This document shows positions 25,853-35,419 of a stretch of 64,000 nt of DNA, piece by piece. The notes below the pieces were generated by a model. That model had not been told where the DNA came from and made no database searches. It worked only from the letters and a program-made list of their open reading frames with translations. Both the position numbers and the translations under genes were made by a program. Source of the DNA: Deinococcales bacterium (GTDB lineage: Bacteria > Deinococcota > Deinococci > Deinococcales > JAAFIG01); assembly GCA_013298595.1 (NCBI GenBank), contig JAAFIG010000001.1, forward strand, positions 190,214 through 254,213, given 5' to 3'. Positions within the stretch are counted from its first letter, which is position 1; every line of letters starts with the position of its first letter.

Positions 25853-27130
25853 ATGGCGACGCAAGCCTTGAGTAAACGTTTAGCCCTTGGTTCAGTAGCT
25901 TCGATGGGCGGACGAATTTCGAGTGCAGCCAGTCAATTATTGATTACTGGGATTCTAGCTAGAACATTAGATGCCACTGCTTTTGGGCTATGGGCTTTGC
26001 TCTACACAATCTATACCTTGATGCCCAATTTGGACTTAGGATTTGGACAAGCATTACGCTTAAAACTAGCCGATCTCAATGCTCGAGGTGGACAAAATAA
26101 GCTTGAGGCTCGTTTATTTTGGAGTATTTCACTACTATTACTTATTTTTGGCAGTGCGCTTGGCATACTAGCAGGTTTAGTTATGCTTGTGCTGCCGAAT
26201 ATCGAAACAAATTTACGTTCAATTTTTTTCTTTTTTGCAATTGCTTGTGGTTTAACCGTGGCTTTTAACTTAGGAACGCAAGTGTTTTATGCGTATGAAG
26301 AGGCTTTTGAACGTGGCATTTTAGACATCAGCCAAAGTATTATGCTCGCTTTGACTGTTTTGATCATTGCAAGATCATCCAACTTCTATCTTGCCATTTT
26401 TGCATTTTATGGTATTGCTGTTATTTTCAACATCATAGCAGTGCTTTGGTTTATACAAAAACGTCAATGGAAACTGGCAATACCTAGGCGCACCGACTTA
26501 CAAAACACGTTCCAAGAAATTTGGCACTCGAGCCTCTGGTTTTGGTTACTGGCTGTTTTTAGTATTGGTATTTTTGGCACACTACCATTATTTGTCGCAG
26601 GAGCAACCAATCTCGAGCAAGTTGGGCATTTTGTGATTTTGCAACGATTATTTTCTGTGCTTATCACACTACACTTAGCACTACTATCACCACTTCAGTC
26701 TGCATACACTCGAGCTATTGCAAAGCTAGAATGGGTTTGGGCTAGAAATGTTTGGCAACGCTCGAGTCTAGTAACTGTTGCTGGTATGCTTGGAGCTAGT
26801 TATCTGTTGTTTGTATTGCATCAACCACTTGTACAACTCTGGACAGGCAAGCAATTATTTGAACCAAACCTCGTGATTGTTTTGGCTTGTTGGGCTTGTT
26901 TATGGACGTGGGTCAATGTTAATTCGATTGTTCTGAACGGCATGGGTTTTATCCAACCACAGGTCTACTGGCTTATGGTTGGGTTTATTATCCATGTTGT
27001 TTTTAATCTTGTACTTATTCCAAGAATCGGTGTGATTGGTGCACCCATCGCCACAATGCTTGCGATTTTTCCAATGGCAGTTTTGAATTTCTCTTGGGTC
27101 AAACAACAATTTAGGCAAAGGTATGTATGA
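25853..27130 (+). CDS. wzx: Polysaccharide flippase (Wzx-like, MATE/MVF superfamily)
   Basis: 425 residues with about 12 membrane segments. The N-terminal part (LGSVASMGGRISSAASQLLITGILARTLDATAFGLWALLYTIY) is the standard opening of O-antigen/teichoic-acid flippases. It should move the lipid-linked repeat unit across the membrane. The start codon is 2 nt after the previous stop and the gene ends in an ATGA overlap with the next. About 5 CTCGAG copies. Confidence 0.88.
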   Translation: MATQALSKRLALGSVASMGGRISSAASQLLITGILARTLDATAFGLWALLYTIYTLMPNLDLGFGQALRLKLADLNARGGQNKLEARLFWSISLLLLIFGSALGILAGLVMLVLPNIETNLRSIFFFFAIACGLTVAFNLGTQVFYAYEEAFERGILDISQSIMLALTVLIIARSSNFYLAIFAFYGIAVIFNIIAVLWFIQKRQWKLAIPRRTDLQNTFQEIWHSSLWFWLLAVFSIGIFGTLPLFVAGATNLEQVGHFVILQRLFSVLITLHLALLSPLQSAYTRAIAKLEWVWARNVWQRSSLVTVAGMLGASYLLFVLHQPLVQLWTGKQLFEPNLVIVLACWACLWTWVNVNSIVLNGMGFIQPQVYWLMVGFIIHVVFNLVLIPRIGVIGAPIATMLAIFPMAVLNFSWVKQQFRQRYV

Positions 27131-28098
27131 AATTGCTGTCACTGTGTATTCCAACCTATAATCGAGTGACATTTCTCGAGGAGTCCTTAACCGCTATTGT
27201 TCAATCTATTCCAGTAAATCAACAAGCTAATATTGAACTGGTTATTTCAGACAATGCGTCCTCTGATGAGACACCAGCATTGCTTGTGCGTTTTCAACAA
27301 CAGTATAGTCAACTCAGTTGGGTTGTTATTCGACAAGACTCAAATATCGGTCCATCTAATGTTACGGTGGTGACAAAATACGCCATGGGCGAGTTTATTT
27401 GGATCTTATCCGATGATGATATTGTTACAGCTAGTGCAATACCAAACATCCTGAAGATACTACACAAGACACCGTCTCTGAATAGTATTATTGTCAATTA
27501 TGCCCCATTCAAAGATGATCTTCGTTTCTTAAAAGAAGCCATTTTGCCAAAAATTGCAGTATTGCAAACAGCCAATGATTTTTTAATCTTCTTAAATAGC
27601 AATATCACTTTTATTTCAATCATGGTTTTCCGACGAAGTTTGACAGCTCTACCTCTAGGTGCACGAGGTTTGTCGAGCCTATGTCAGTGTTACATGTTTT
27701 TAGATGTGCTCATTCAAAACAAAACCGCGTATTTGCCTGATATTGGTTTAGCGGTGCGGGGCAATAATAGTGGTGGGTATAATTTCTACAAAGTGTTTAT
27801 TGCTGAATTTGAACAGATTTTAGAATATGCAAAGACCTTGGGCTTTACCGAAACTGCAGTTGCACAAACTCGAGTGAAGCATTTTCCATTCTTATTGCGT
27901 TTTTCAATTGCGTTACGACTAAATACAACTGAACAAAATGTAGCACGAGATTGGAGCCAAGAGGTTAAGCTGATTTGGTCATGTTATCCCTATCGTTTTA
28001 TTCCCATTTTAACTATATGTGTTCTACAAATACCTGATTTGTTAGTAAAATTAGCCTTGCCAATAATGAATCGTTTACGAGGTAAGCATGCTGCGTAA
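27127..28098 (+). CDS. Glycosyltransferase family 2
   Basis: 323 residues. The GT-A fold begins MKLLSLCIPTYNRVTFLEESL, followed by ELVISDNASSDET (nucleotide-binding Asp) and the metal-binding motif in EFIWILSDDDIV. It lacks membrane segments. It should add one sugar to the repeat unit on undecaprenyl phosphate at the cytoplasmic face. It overlaps the flippase gene by 4 nt and the next gene by 11 nt. Only two CTCGAG copies in about 1 kb. Confidence 0.88.
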   Translation: MKLLSLCIPTYNRVTFLEESLTAIVQSIPVNQQANIELVISDNASSDETPALLVRFQQQYSQLSWVVIRQDSNIGPSNVTVVTKYAMGEFIWILSDDDIVTASAIPNILKILHKTPSLNSIIVNYAPFKDDLRFLKEAILPKIAVLQTANDFLIFLNSNITFISIMVFRRSLTALPLGARGLSSLCQCYMFLDVLIQNKTAYLPDIGLAVRGNNSGGYNFYKVFIAEFEQILEYAKTLGFTETAVAQTRVKHFPFLLRFSIALRLNTTEQNVARDWSQEVKLIWSCYPYRFIPILTICVLQIPDLLVKLALPIMNRLRGKHAA

Positions 28099-28723
28099 AA
28101 TCAAGGATCGTTGGCAAGTTGATGGTATTTTTTTTCTTGTTGCTGTTTTAGAAAATAGTAAAAATGCTATTTTGTCAAAATTGGTATCTTTTGCCCTAAA
28201 AAAGCAAGTTAAGCTCGTTTTTCCCTGTAAGGTACGTGGTTTACAGTTTATTCATTTTGGGAATCATTTTTCTTGTGGTTCTGGCTTATGGTTAGAAGCA
28301 ATTGATCAATATTATGGTCAGACTTTTTTGCCACAAATTATACTGTCCGATCATGTCAATCTTAGTAACAATGTGCATATTGCCTGTATCAACAGTATTT
28401 GTATTGAAAAAGGTGTGTTAATTGGCAGCAATGTGTTCATTGGCGATCATTCGCATGGTAATCTTGCTCACTTTGAAGTTGACATCATGCCTAAATTCCG
28501 AACCCTGCACAGCCGAGGGGCAATTGTTATAGGTGAAAATACTTGGATTGGTGATGGTGTTCAAATCCTTGATAATGTGACCATTGGTACCAATTGCATT
28601 ATAGGTGCACAAAGTGTTGTTAACAACGATATTCCAGCCAATTCGTTGGCTGTTGGTGTACCTGCTAAGGTTATCAAACGATTAGTGGATGGCAAGTGGG
28701 TCGGGGTTAACGATGTCAGATAG
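28088..28723 (+). CDS. Left-handed beta-helix acyltransferase (WcaF/WbbJ type)
   Basis: 211 residues. Hexapeptide repeats start about residue 85 (ISLE... ILSDHVNLSNNVHIACINSICIEKGVLIGSNVFIGDHSHGN) and the C-terminal coil is GTNCIIGAQSVVNNDIPANSLAVGVPAKVI, with the conserved catalytic His in GDHSHG. It probably acetylates or otherwise acylates a sugar of the polysaccharide. Starts at an ATG 11 nt inside the previous gene. No CTCGAG at all in 636 bp, unlike most neighbours. Confidence 0.86.
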   Translation: MLRKIKDRWQVDGIFFLVAVLENSKNAILSKLVSFALKKQVKLVFPCKVRGLQFIHFGNHFSCGSGLWLEAIDQYYGQTFLPQIILSDHVNLSNNVHIACINSICIEKGVLIGSNVFIGDHSHGNLAHFEVDIMPKFRTLHSRGAIVIGENTWIGDGVQILDNVTIGTNCIIGAQSVVNNDIPANSLAVGVPAKVIKRLVDGKWVGVNDVR

Positions 28724-29957
28724 CGTATTGAAAAAGCAGGCAATTTTGACAATTTGTTCTATTAACTATGTATCAAAAGCCTTGGTTTTTATAGAGTCTT
28801 GCATTCAACACAATCCAAATTTTGTATACCACTTAGTTTTGGTAGACCGCAAGAATCCAGCACTTCTCGAGAAAATAACCCAGCCTAATTTGCGTATTCT
28901 TTGGGCAGAAGATTTAGGTATTCCAAATTTTTTGCAAAAAGCCATGTGTTTTGACATTATTGAACTGAATACCAATGTGAAACCTCGAGTTTTGCAATTA
29001 CTCCTTGAGCAATTTGAATCTGTGTTATACTTTGATCCTGATATTTGTGTGTTTCATTCGTTGCAACCGATACTTGATGAACTCAAGTCGCATTCAATGC
29101 TTTTAACTCCCCATTATTTACAACCGATTCAAGATGCCAAAAAACCTAATGATGTGGAGTTACTCAAATTTGGCGTGTTTAATCTTGGTTTTATTGCAGT
29201 AGCACGCCACCCAAGTACTAGCGCGTTTTTGCGATGGTGGTCTGACCGTTGTCTCGAGCTCGGTTTTTATGAACCACAATCTGGTTTGGCTGTGGATCAA
29301 AAATGGATGAGTTTAGTGCCTGGGTTTTTTGAGTGTGTGAGCGTCTCTAGGAATTTGGGGTTGAATGTGGCTTTTTGGAATTTACACGAGCGTCATATTT
29401 CATTTCGAGACGAGTCTTGGTGGATCAATGAAGACACACCATTAATTTTTGTGCACTTTAGTTCGTTTGATGACCATAATGCTGCTGTAATTGCGCGAAA
29501 ACAAACACGAGTTCCTGATGGTTCTAGACCCGATTTTGAAGCTGTGGCTGTTGGGTATCGGGTTGCAATTCAGGCAAATCAACCACTTGGTTTTGCCCAA
29601 ATTCCTTATGGGTTTTCGATGTTTGCTGATGGAAAGTTGATCTCACCAACGTTAAGGCGTTTGTATGCTGCTTTGTTACTCGAGCAGCCAACAATGTTTA
29701 CAGATACTGACCCATTCAAAATTGGCTCAGATGCATACCAATTTGCAGCAAAGCATCACTTATTTGGTAAACCCGTCTTGGGTGGTAAAACATTTCGTGA
29801 TCTCGAGAGTCAATCGGGACTTATCCGTTGGGCATTGCTGGGCTTAAAGATTTTGCAACGCATCCTTGGAGCAAATCGGTATTTTGATCTGATGCGATTT
29901 CTGGCATATATCTCGAGTATCCGAGTGCAAGGTCATGCCTATGTGGAGAAAAAATAA
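28713..29957 (+). CDS. Glycosyltransferase, GT8-like
   Basis: 414 residues from MSDSVLKKQAILTICSINYVSKALVFIESCIQHNP. The DxD motif is in SVLYFDPDICVFHSLQPIL, as in GT8 and related A-fold transferases, and FNLGFIAVARHPSTSAFLRWWSDRC is a stretch known from O-antigen-cluster proteins of this type. It overlaps the acyltransferase by 11 nt. Donor and acceptor sugars are not evident. Confidence 0.75.
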   Translation: MSDSVLKKQAILTICSINYVSKALVFIESCIQHNPNFVYHLVLVDRKNPALLEKITQPNLRILWAEDLGIPNFLQKAMCFDIIELNTNVKPRVLQLLLEQFESVLYFDPDICVFHSLQPILDELKSHSMLLTPHYLQPIQDAKKPNDVELLKFGVFNLGFIAVARHPSTSAFLRWWSDRCLELGFYEPQSGLAVDQKWMSLVPGFFECVSVSRNLGLNVAFWNLHERHISFRDESWWINEDTPLIFVHFSSFDDHNAAVIARKQTRVPDGSRPDFEAVAVGYRVAIQANQPLGFAQIPYGFSMFADGKLISPTLRRLYAALLLEQPTMFTDTDPFKIGSDAYQFAAKHHLFGKPVLGGKTFRDLESQSGLIRWALLGLKILQRILGANRYFDLMRFLAYISSIRVQGHAYVEKK

Positions 29958-31084
29958 TGTATACGTTGATTACAGGTGGTTTAGGTTTTATTGGCTCGAG
30001 ACTGGCTTATGAATTGACAGCTCGAGGCGAAGAAGTTTTTTTGCTGGATAACCTCAGCCCCCAAATTCATGGCGATAAACCTGTTTTTCCGTTACTCGAG
30101 TTACCAAAAATTCGTTTTTTGCAAGGCGATGTCACTGATTTAGTTGCTTTAGAAGTCGCTCTTGCTAAGGCAAAAGCTGTTGTGCATTTAGCGGCTGAAA
30201 CGGGTACGGCTCAATCTATGTATGAATTAGCTAAGTACAATGCCATTAATTCCCAAGGCACGGCATTATTACTAGATTACTTGGTTAACAAGCCGCACGC
30301 AGTACAGAAAGTGGTTTTGGCTTCTTCAAGATCTGTATATGGTGAAAGCGCGTATTTGTGTGCTATGGATGGTATGGTTACACCTCACCCAAGAAATTAT
30401 TTAGCTCTTTTGAATAAACAATGGAATCCAGTTTGTCCAGTTTGTGGTGGCAACATTGAACGCATGGCAACACCTGAACAAGCCCGAGTTTATCCTGCTT
30501 CAATTTATGCAGCCACAAAGTACGCTCAAGAAGATTTGGTTCGGATTGCATGTGCTTCAGCCAGTATTGCAGCGAGCATCTTGCGTTTCCAAAATGTTTA
30601 TGGGGCAGGTCAATCCTTACATAATCCTTATACAGGTATACTCTCGATCTTTTCAACCCGTATTCGTAAGCAAAAAACCATTCCGATTTTTGAAGATGGA
30701 CTTGAGAGCCGCGACTTTGTTCATGTCAACGATGTGGTGAAAGCCATTATAGCTGCCCTTGACTCGACAGATGCAAACAGCATTGTGCTTAATGTTGGCA
30801 GCGGTGTACCTAGTTCAGTTCTCAAGGTAGCCAATCTGTTATTTGCGGCTTTGAGTGGCTCTGAAATCTCGAGACCAACTGTGTCAGAGCAGTTTCGGGT
30901 TGGGGATATTCGACACGGTTATGCCGACATCCGCCAAATTCAAAAGATACTCGGGTGGCAACCAACTGTCACACTCGAAACAGGCATCGCTGAATTTGCT
31001 GCTTGGGTTGAATCTCAACCACTACCAGAGGATCGCTTGGATGCTGCACTAGCCGAACTAAAAGCAAAACGCATGGGGGCATAA
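29957..31084 (+). CDS. NAD-dependent sugar epimerase with a CPxC insertion, dTDP-L-rhamnose 4-epimerase-like
   Basis: 375 residues, extended SDR. Cofactor motif [16 protein letters not shown] at the N-terminus, ASSRSVYGE in the active site and YAATKYAQ as YxxxK. An insertion at about 155-165 reads NPVCPVCGG, a possible zinc knuckle not present in GalE. Some proteins annotated as dTDP-L-rhamnose 4-epimerase carry such an insertion, from memory; otherwise this could be another UDP- or dTDP-sugar epimerase. Starts in a TAATG overlap and ends in another. Confidence 0.78.
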   Translation: MYTLITGGLGFIGSRLAYELTARGEEVFLLDNLSPQIHGDKPVFPLLELPKIRFLQGDVTDLVALEVALAKAKAVVHLAAETGTAQSMYELAKYNAINSQGTALLLDYLVNKPHAVQKVVLASSRSVYGESAYLCAMDGMVTPHPRNYLALLNKQWNPVCPVCGGNIERMATPEQARVYPASIYAATKYAQEDLVRIACASASIAASILRFQNVYGAGQSLHNPYTGILSIFSTRIRKQKTIPIFEDGLESRDFVHVNDVVKAIIAALDSTDANSIVLNVGSGVPSSVLKVANLLFAALSGSEISRPTVSEQFRVGDIRHGYADIRQIQKILGWQPTVTLETGIAEFAAWVESQPLPEDRLDAALAELKAKRMGA

Positions 31085-31635
31085 TGACCTTACAAGAATT
31101 ATTGTTAGCCGATCTCGAGCGCCAAGATTTTTATGCTAATACGCCAAATGCTCCAAAAAATATACGCCGAGTGATTCTCAAGGCATTCTCACCGCGATTT
31201 ATGCCTGTGGTGCTGTACAGATTGTCGCATTTTTTCTGGCAAAAAAAACTCAGTCCACTTGCAAAATTCTTTTCTTTGCTCAATTTCTGGTTCTTTGGAC
31301 TCGAAATTGCCATCAGGTCAGAAATTGGTGGCGGGTTGTACCTACCGCACACGGTTGGTACAGTGCTCAGTGCTGAAAGAATTGGTGAGCGCTGTGTCAT
31401 TTTTGGACAAGTTGTTCTAGGTGCTAAGGAAGTGGATTTTGCCTTTACCAGCTCAGCACGCCCAACAGTGGGCGATGACGTGACTATTGGCACAGGTGCC
31501 AAAGTATTAGGTGGTATCAAAATTGGTAGCTGCGTCAAAGTGGGTGCGAATGCTGTCGTAATTCGAGACATCCCTGATGACTCAATGGCTGTTGGAGTAC
31601 CTGCTGTCTACAAGCCTCTTGAGGCAAACAGATGA
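31084..31635 (+). CDS. Serine-O-acetyltransferase-like hexapeptide acyltransferase
   Basis: 183 residues. A helical N-terminus ([38 protein letters not shown]) is followed by a left-handed beta-helix ([78 protein letters not shown]). This is the CysE/WcaB layout. In this setting it more likely acetylates a sugar than serine. TAATG overlap at the start, ATGA at the end. Confidence 0.83.
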   Translation: MTLQELLLADLERQDFYANTPNAPKNIRRVILKAFSPRFMPVVLYRLSHFFWQKKLSPLAKFFSLLNFWFFGLEIAIRSEIGGGLYLPHTVGTVLSAERIGERCVIFGQVVLGAKEVDFAFTSSARPTVGDDVTIGTGAKVLGGIKIGSCVKVGANAVVIRDIPDDSMAVGVPAVYKPLEANR

Positions 31636-32621
31636 GTTTGGTAGGTAAAAATGTTTTGTTTTTTAGTCCAGAATTTTTTGGCTATGCTAAAGCCATCGCT
31701 GCTGAATTAATGCGTTTAGGGGCAAATGTTGACGCATATGATACACGTCCTGATAACTCAACCCTAACCAAAATTGCTTTGCGGATCGCACCAATGTTGT
31801 TATCGAATCGCACTACGACGTACCACCGAGAAATCCTCGAGCGTAACCAAAAAAAGTATGACTATGTTTTTGTCATACGTGGTGAGGGTATGAACTTAAA
31901 CGTCATACAAGCCTATAAAAAAGCTTTTCCAGAAGCAAAATTTGTGTATTACACTTACGACTCACTTTCTGAAAATCGGTTGACACTCGAGGTCAAACAA
32001 TGGTTTAACCTCCTTGCCTCATTTGACCCCGTGGATTGTGCCACAAACCCATTTCTAGAGTATGAGCCTTTGTTTTATATTCCTAAGTATGCAGCCGTTC
32101 CAAATACGCCATTTGAGACTCGAACTTACGATGTCTCAAGTGTCGGTACTTTTCGTTTGGATCGGTATGAAACTATAAAACGAATTGATCGTGCTCTTGA
32201 GCAAAACCTTAAACGCTATTATTTTCATTATCATCCAAGTCAAGCGATTTTTAACGCGTATAAGTCATTTTCTAAAGCTTACCGAGAAGTTAATCCTACT
32301 GAACTGCATTTTCAATCCTTATCAGCTGCAACAATTGCTGATGTACTGAGTGAATCCAAAGCTGTGATAGATGTGCAGAAATCGCATCAACGAGGTTTGA
32401 CCATGCGAACTATTGAAATGCTCGGAGCGAATCGCAAGTTAATTACCACCAATAGCCACGTGAAAAATCACGATTTTTACAATCCACACAACATTTGTGT
32501 GGTCAATCCACTCGAGCCTATCGTTCCAACCGATTTCTTTCAAACACCCTATCAAGCACCAGCTGTACATATTCGAGAAAAGTATAGTCTTGCCACTTGG
32601 CTCGAGCGATTGCTGCGGTAA
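31632..32621 (+). CDS. CgeB-like putative glycosyltransferase
   Basis: 329 residues. The protein reads as a GT-B-type transferase: an N-terminal Rossmann part ([45 protein letters not shown]) and a C-terminal part with [34 protein letters not shown], which resembles the donor-binding region of CgeB-like proteins in capsule clusters. It is the last gene of the operon. A weak hairpin follows at about 32625-32645 before the convergent gene. Confidence 0.7.
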   Translation: MSLVGKNVLFFSPEFFGYAKAIAAELMRLGANVDAYDTRPDNSTLTKIALRIAPMLLSNRTTTYHREILERNQKKYDYVFVIRGEGMNLNVIQAYKKAFPEAKFVYYTYDSLSENRLTLEVKQWFNLLASFDPVDCATNPFLEYEPLFYIPKYAAVPNTPFETRTYDVSSVGTFRLDRYETIKRIDRALEQNLKRYYFHYHPSQAIFNAYKSFSKAYREVNPTELHFQSLSAATIADVLSESKAVIDVQKSHQRGLTMRTIEMLGANRKLITTNSHVKNHDFYNPHNICVVNPLEPIVPTDFFQTPYQAPAVHIREKYSLATWLERLLR

Positions 32622-32647
32622 AAAGGTCGGGAAGCATCCAGACCTGC

Positions 32648-34093
32648 TTAATACGCACCTTCAGCACGAACCACTGCTCTAAAAGTTCTGGCTAGAATGT
32701 ATATATCTAACCAAACACTCCAATTACGGGCGTAATAAGCATCAAACCGCACCCGTTCAGCGTAGGTGGTGTTGTTACGCCCATTGACTTGCCACATACC
32801 CGTTAAACCAGGTGTAACTTTAGAATATAACTTAAACGCATCGCCATAACGAGTAATTTCATTTTGTACAATTGGTCTAGGTCCAACTAAACTCATTTCA
32901 CCTAAAAACACATTCCAGAGTTGGGGCATTTCATCTAAACTGGTTTTACGCAAAAACCATCCCACTTTGGTGACTCGAGGATCTCGGCGAAGTTTTTGGT
33001 CTTTTGCCCATTCCTCACGCAACGCTGCATTTTGCTCGAGCGCAGTTTTTAGAACACTTTCAGCATTACTCACCATACTGCGGAATTTATAAGCACGGAA
33101 AGGTTTACCACCCCGTCCAATTCGCTCCTGAATAAAAAATACCGCTCCTTTAGACTCGAGAGAAATTGCGATAGCAATCAGAATGGTTAATGGCAATAGT
33201 AGAGGCAGTGTCAGCAATACCAAAAATAGATCCATGGTTCGTTTGATACGTTTTGAAAAGGGTTGCAATAAGTTTTGTCGAACCTCAAGTGCCAGTAATC
33301 CCCCATAGTCTTTGGCACTTGCCCAAAGACTAGCAACACCAAGTAGATCGGGTACAAGATAAAGTCTTGGGAAAAAAGAACCGTACTCCTCAATGATCTC
33401 GAGTAACCTTTCACGTTTTGCCCCAGGCATGGCAAGCAGTGCATGACGCACACCATAGCGTTCAGCCAGAATTGGCGCAAGTTCTAAACCACCAATGACT
33501 GGAACATGCTCGAGTTCACCGTGTCTGTTTGGGTCATCATCTAAAAATGCTACAAGTTTCAGACCCAACCCAGGTTGTTTTTGTAAACTCTGTGCGATAA
33601 CTCGACCTGTTTCGCCTGCTCCAAGAATCACAACAGGGACACCCCACCATGCAGCTCGAGCTAAAAAACTGCGTGTAATTGCTCGAGCTAAGGGCACAAA
33701 GAATAAACTTAAAAGTAAAGCAATAATAAATGCTAAGCGCGAGTATAGTTCTGCAGCTCGTAAGAAAAAACTGGCTGCGCCGAGTAAGGAGTAAACCAAA
33801 GTAATTCCCAATGTAGAAAGCCGCAATTCTTCTACTGGGTTTAATCCAGAGCCTTGGTAAAGTCCAAAAGCCGCAAAAGCAGCAACAAATAATCCTAAAA
33901 ATGGGAGCAAAGCAATATAGATTTGAAAGTCAAACGAACCACCTGTCAACCAACGCCAGACAACACTGCCACTGTTTGCCAAGGTAATTGCTAGTACATC
34001 CGTCAGAATTAAGCACACTAAGGTAAGCCAAGGCTGCGTTTTTACACCTACGGAAACTCGGCGTACAGTCTCGAGGGTTTGAGGGGTAAGCAT
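32648..34093 (-). CDS. wbaP: Undecaprenyl-phosphate sugar phosphotransferase (WbaP/polyprenyl glycosylphosphotransferase)
   Basis: 481 residues. Four or five membrane segments occupy about 15-140. A CoA-binding-like Rossmann domain follows (VVILGAGETGRVIAQSLQKQPGLGLKLVAFLDDDP). The C-terminal catalytic domain has KRTMDLFLVLLTLPLLLP, AYKFRSMV, FLRKTSLDEMPQLWNVFLGEMSLVGPRP and TPGLTGMWQV. It transfers a sugar phosphate to undecaprenyl phosphate to start each repeat unit, so it belongs functionally with the convergent operon. The ATG at 34093 is chosen over a TTG at 34123 because a promoter-like sequence occupies the interval. Confidence 0.93.
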   Translation of the reverse strand: MLTPQTLETVRRVSVGVKTQPWLTLVCLILTDVLAITLANSGSVVWRWLTGGSFDFQIYIALLPFLGLFVAAFAAFGLYQGSGLNPVEELRLSTLGITLVYSLLGAASFFLRAAELYSRLAFIIALLLSLFFVPLARAITRSFLARAAWWGVPVVILGAGETGRVIAQSLQKQPGLGLKLVAFLDDDPNRHGELEHVPVIGGLELAPILAERYGVRHALLAMPGAKRERLLEIIEEYGSFFPRLYLVPDLLGVASLWASAKDYGGLLALEVRQNLLQPFSKRIKRTMDLFLVLLTLPLLLPLTILIAIAISLESKGAVFFIQERIGRGGKPFRAYKFRSMVSNAESVLKTALEQNAALREEWAKDQKLRRDPRVTKVGWFLRKTSLDEMPQLWNVFLGEMSLVGPRPIVQNEITRYGDAFKLYSKVTPGLTGMWQVNGRNNTTYAERVRFDAYYARNWSVWLDIYILARTFRAVVRAEGAY

Positions 34094-34101
34094 ATATCTA
34101 T

Positions 34102-34107
34102 AGTCTA
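34102..34107 (-). promoter_or_regulatory. -10 element of the phosphotransferase gene (leaderless)
   Basis: TAGACT on the minus strand, 8 nt before the ATG at 34093. An overlapping TATAGA lies nearer the start and could serve instead. Confidence 0.45.
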
Positions 34108-34344
34108 ACTGATGATTCTGCAATCAAGATGTTCAACTTGAATGAGTCTCGATTACTCCACGATACTTGAATAAGTATCGTTTCCAACAAGATTTAATTA
34201 GTCACTGATTAAAAATTCTCGAGATGATAGATTCCCTTTAATTTTCTTGTGCAAAACCCACATTGACAGCTATACCATTGGCTAGTTTTCTCAAAATAAT
34301 TAGATTCTACATTGTCCAGCAAGAGTTTTTTAAGGATGTGCATT
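34108..34344. other. Spacer between divergent phosphotransferase and pilin genes
   Basis: AT-rich stretch with no gene. It holds one perfect hairpin, CGATACTT-GAAT-AAGTATCG (34161-34180), and one CTCGAG (34217). I see nothing else in it. Confidence 0.5.
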
Positions 34345-34374
34345 TTGTAATAGCATTGTAAGAATCCTATGCTA
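34345..34374 (+). promoter_or_regulatory. Promoter of the pilin genes with an internal dyad
   Basis: TTGTAA (34345-34350), 17 bp, TATGCT (34368-34373). Between them TAGCAT (34351-34356) and ATGCTA (34369-34374) form an inverted repeat that would place a regulator across the promoter. The leader to the first pilin ATG would be about 88 nt. Confidence 0.5.
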
Positions 34375-34467
34375 AACTAATTTCAGTTCGAGGAAATCTT
34401 AACCACGAACCATATGCACCATCCGCTCAAAGAGCAAGTATAGCTCGAGAGCAACTAGGAGAAAGTC

Positions 34468-34857
34468 ATGAAAAACCGTTCAGTAAAAGGCTTCACATTG
34501 ATCGAACTTTTAATCGTTATCGCCATCATTGGTATTCTTGCCGCTGTTTTGCTCCCAAGCTTGCTTAACGCACGTGCAAAAGCAAATGATTCTGCTGCAC
34601 AATCCGTTGTCCGCCAAACCTTGAATGCAATGGCAGCTATTGAAGTTGGAAATAATGCTGGTGCCACAATCACAAGTTGTGCTCGTTCAGGTAATGTTGT
34701 TAACTTTACTCTTTCAGCTGGTACTGCCTCCGAAACAGTCAATGCTCCTGCACCTATCACAGCTGTTGCCTGCACAAGTAGCGCTACTTCTTATACTGTC
34801 ACTGTTACCTACGCTGGTGGTTCAAGTGCCACCGCAACAAATTCCGCTGCGAAGTAA
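34468..34857 (+). CDS. Type IV prepilin, copy 1
   Basis: 129 residues. The class III signal is MKNRSVKG followed by [14 protein letters not shown], so prepilin peptidase cuts after Gly8 and methylates Phe. Glu5 of the mature form is present. The helix continues [23 protein letters not shown], the style seen in Deinococcus-Thermus pilins. The globular domain is Ala/Ser/Thr/Val-rich with two Cys (TSCARSG, VACTSS) able to form a disulfide. AGGAG lies 6 nt before the ATG. No CTCGAG. Codon choice (ATC, GGT) differs from copy 2 though the proteins are alike. Confidence 0.95.
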   Translation: MKNRSVKGFTLIELLIVIAIIGILAAVLLPSLLNARAKANDSAAQSVVRQTLNAMAAIEVGNNAGATITSCARSGNVVNFTLSAGTASETVNAPAPITAVACTSSATSYTVTVTYAGGSSATATNSAAK

Positions 34858-34885
34858 GCCCTTCACAGCAAGGCACGTCTGATAG

Positions 34886-34919
34886 TTAGGGTGAGAGTTA
34901 TTGATCTCACCCTAATTTT
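34886..34919 (+). terminator. Hairpin after prepilin 1
   Basis: TTAGGGTGAGA and TCTCACCCTAA enclose an 8-nt loop, followed by TTTTC. It would end or weaken transcription between the two pilin genes. Confidence 0.7.
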
Positions 34920-34948
34920 CTTAAATAAATTTATGTGAGGAAGCACTT

Positions 34949-35338
34949 ATGAAAAGTCGTCAAATCCAAGGGTTTACCTTGATTGAGTTGTTAATTGTTA
35001 TTGCTATTATTGGAATCCTTGCCGCAGTCTTGTTACCTAGTTTATTAAATGCTCGTGCCAAAGCCAATGATGCTGCAGCACAATCTGTACTCCGCCAGGT
35101 TCTAAATGGTATGGCAGCCGTAGAAGGTGCTAGTGCTCCTGGCGCTTCTGTCACTTCTTGCACCAGAACAGGCAATGTTGTTTCGTTCGCACTCACTGTA
35201 GGAACCGCTTCAGAAACAGTTAATGCTCCTGCCCCAATCACAAGCGTTAGTTGCCTAAGTACTGCTACTTCTTATACCGTCACAATCGGATATGCTGGTG
35301 GTTCATCTGGTACACTTGTTCGTTCTGCTGCGAAATAA
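34949..35338 (+). CDS. Type IV prepilin, copy 2
   Basis: 129 residues, clearly a paralogue of the preceding gene: MKSRQIQG before [14 protein letters not shown], then [36 protein letters not shown]. The conserved Cys pair is TSCTRTG and VSCLST. The mature proteins differ mainly in the variable loop after residue 55, so they may be major pilin and variant, or a pilin and a minor component. Ribosome binding site GAGGAAG upstream. No CTCGAG. Hairpins follow both copies, suggesting separate expression levels. Confidence 0.95.
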   Translation: MKSRQIQGFTLIELLIVIAIIGILAAVLLPSLLNARAKANDAAAQSVLRQVLNGMAAVEGASAPGASVTSCTRTGNVVSFALTVGTASETVNAPAPITSVSCLSTATSYTVTIGYAGGSSGTLVRSAAK

Positions 35339-35354
35339 TTCATTGTACTATTTT

Positions 35355-35390
35355 AGTACGGGCGTAAAGTATCTACGCCCGTACTTATGT
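35355..35390 (+). terminator. Hairpin after prepilin 2
   Basis: AGTACGGGCGTA and TACGCCCGTACT form a perfect 12-bp stem with a 7-nt loop. Only a short T-rich tail follows, so read-through into the next gene is possible. Confidence 0.65.
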
Positions 35391-35419
35391 TAGATTACAA
35401 GTACACCTTAGGAAGACTT

